5,144 nucleotides of DNA, taken from contig JALQYS010000036.1 in the NCBI GenBank assembly GCA_023254015.1, forward strand, positions 1 through 5,144, written 5' to 3'. Each line of letters begins with the position of its first letter. The stretch's first letter is position 1. The notes under the pieces were generated by a model. It was not told the DNA's origin, did no database searches, and was given only the letters and a program-made list of their open reading frames with translations. Below are positions 4,524 to 5,144 of this stretch, one piece after another. The DNA is from Paracoccaceae bacterium. GTDB taxonomy: Bacteria; Pseudomonadota; Alphaproteobacteria; Rhodobacterales; Rhodobacteraceae. The translations under genes were made by a program, and so were the position numbers.

Positions 4524-5144
4524 CCGCCTGCCGTTCGCCGACGAGATCCAGCTCGATCCGTTCGCTGCCTACCTGCATGTCTGCACCAACGAAACCATTC
4601 ACGGTGTCGAGATTCCGGCCCAGCGTATCGCCGATACCGGCGTGCCGCTGGTGGCCGACATGTCGTCGCACATCCTGTCGCGGCCGGTGCCGGTCGAAAA
4701 ATTCGGCCTGATCTATGCGGGCGCCCAGAAGAACATCGGCCCGTCTGGCCTGACGCTGGTCGTCGTGCACCGCGACCTGCTAGGCATGGCGCCGCTGACC
4801 ATCCCGACGGTGATGGATTACGCGGTGATGGCCGAGAACGGTTCGATGCTCAATACGCCGCCGACCTACGGCATCTACATCGCCGGCCTGGTCTTCCAGT
4901 GGTTGAAGCGTCAGGGCGGCCTGGCAGGCATGGCGGCGATCAACGACGAGAAGGCGCGCATCCTGTACGAATGCATCGACCAGTCCGGCGGCTTCTATAC
5001 CAACCCGGTCGATCCCGATTGTCGTTCGGCCATGAACGTGCCGTTCGTGCTGGCCGATGCCGAACTCGACGCCAGGTTCCTGGCCGAATCCAAGGCAGCC
5101 GGCCTGGCTTCGCTGAAGGGGCACAAGTCGGTGGGCGGCATGCG
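4510..5144 (+). CDS. serC: Phosphoserine aminotransferase SerC, internal fragment (5' truncated at junction, 3' off the right edge)
   Basis: PLP-dependent class V aminotransferase converting 3-phosphohydroxypyruvate and glutamate to phosphoserine in serine synthesis (also used in PLP synthesis). About 210 residues are readable, roughly equivalent to 128-336 of the 362-residue E. coli enzyme. Diagnostic stretches in order: AAYLHVCTNETIHGVEIP, VADMSSHILSRPVPVEKFG, GAQKNIGPSGLTLVVV with the PLP-binding lysine at 4729-4731, PPTYGIYIAGLVFQWLKRQG, RSAMNVPF and LKGHKSVGGMR at the edge. These are of the beta/gammaproteobacterial SerC type; Rhodobacterales generally have a divergent form, so this fragment looks foreign to the rest of the window. 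The first about 125 residues are absent. An ATG at 4468 is in frame, but the residues it would add are antisense to livM and do not resemble SerC, so it is not a credible start. The frame is intact to the last base. Confidence 0.88.

Noticed and set aside
4480..4540. Insertion sequence or integron end at the livM/serC join
   Set aside because: No terminal inverted repeats, target duplication, transposase or integrase remnant could be seen on either side.
4411..5124. Minus-strand open frames opposite SerC (4411-4770 and 4780-5124)
   Set aside because: They are antisense to an intact SerC frame carrying conserved catalytic motifs, and one crosses the junction.
4468..5144. A complete 5' end for SerC starting at the in-frame ATG at 4468
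   Set aside because: The first 14 or so residues (MKSQRRAAISTTTE) are the antisense of LivM codons, show no SerC similarity, and leave about 125 conserved SerC residues missing.

Overview
The window is GC-rich throughout. Most of it (about 1-4510) reads like a chromosome segment of an alphaproteobacterium of the Rhodobacterales type (Paracoccus/Rhodobacter-like). This is judged from codon choice, the FdxA and LivM protein types, and the RpiR-SBP gene order; no species can be named. The last about 630 bases look like DNA from a different source, most similar to a beta- or gammaproteobacterial phosphoserine aminotransferase.

Layout. Bases 1-584 (minus) hold the N-terminal third of a dipeptide/oligopeptide-type ABC-transporter substrate-binding protein, running off the left edge. 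Directly upstream in the same direction is an RpiR/MurR-family regulator (613-1536, minus). A roughly 110-base divergent intergenic region follows, containing a GAAA-C-TTTC palindrome that sits between candidate promoter elements for both directions. On the plus strand is a two-gene operon with an ATGA overlap: an enolase-superfamily protein of the o-succinylbenzoate synthase/N-succinylamino acid racemase type (1644-2777) and a COG3375-like GNAT acyltransferase (2774-3481). A seven-iron ferredoxin gene, fdxA (3498-3830, minus), converges on this operon. Behind it lies the C-terminal part of a LivM-type branched-chain amino acid ABC permease (3915 to about 4520, minus). From about 4510 to the right edge the plus strand encodes the middle and C-terminal part of SerC.

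How the genes fit together. The racemase plus GNAT pair matches the gene context described for the Geobacillus NSAR pathway. In that pathway a GNAT enzyme succinylates D-amino acids, NSAR epimerises the N-succinyl derivative, and a desuccinylase releases the L-amino acid. Placed divergently from an RpiR regulator and a peptide-type transporter, it suggests a regulated uptake-and-salvage locus for D-amino acids or D-residue-containing peptides. The desuccinylase is not in the window and could lie beyond the left edge with the rest of the transporter operon.

The most anomalous point is the head-to-head join near 4500-4523. A permease lacking its N-terminal part and a SerC lacking its N-terminal part abut with no start codon, promoter or mobile element between them. 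A chimeric assembly or library junction is the simplest explanation; a real rearrangement or transfer is the alternative. No tRNA, rRNA, CRISPR array or recognisable insertion sequence was seen.
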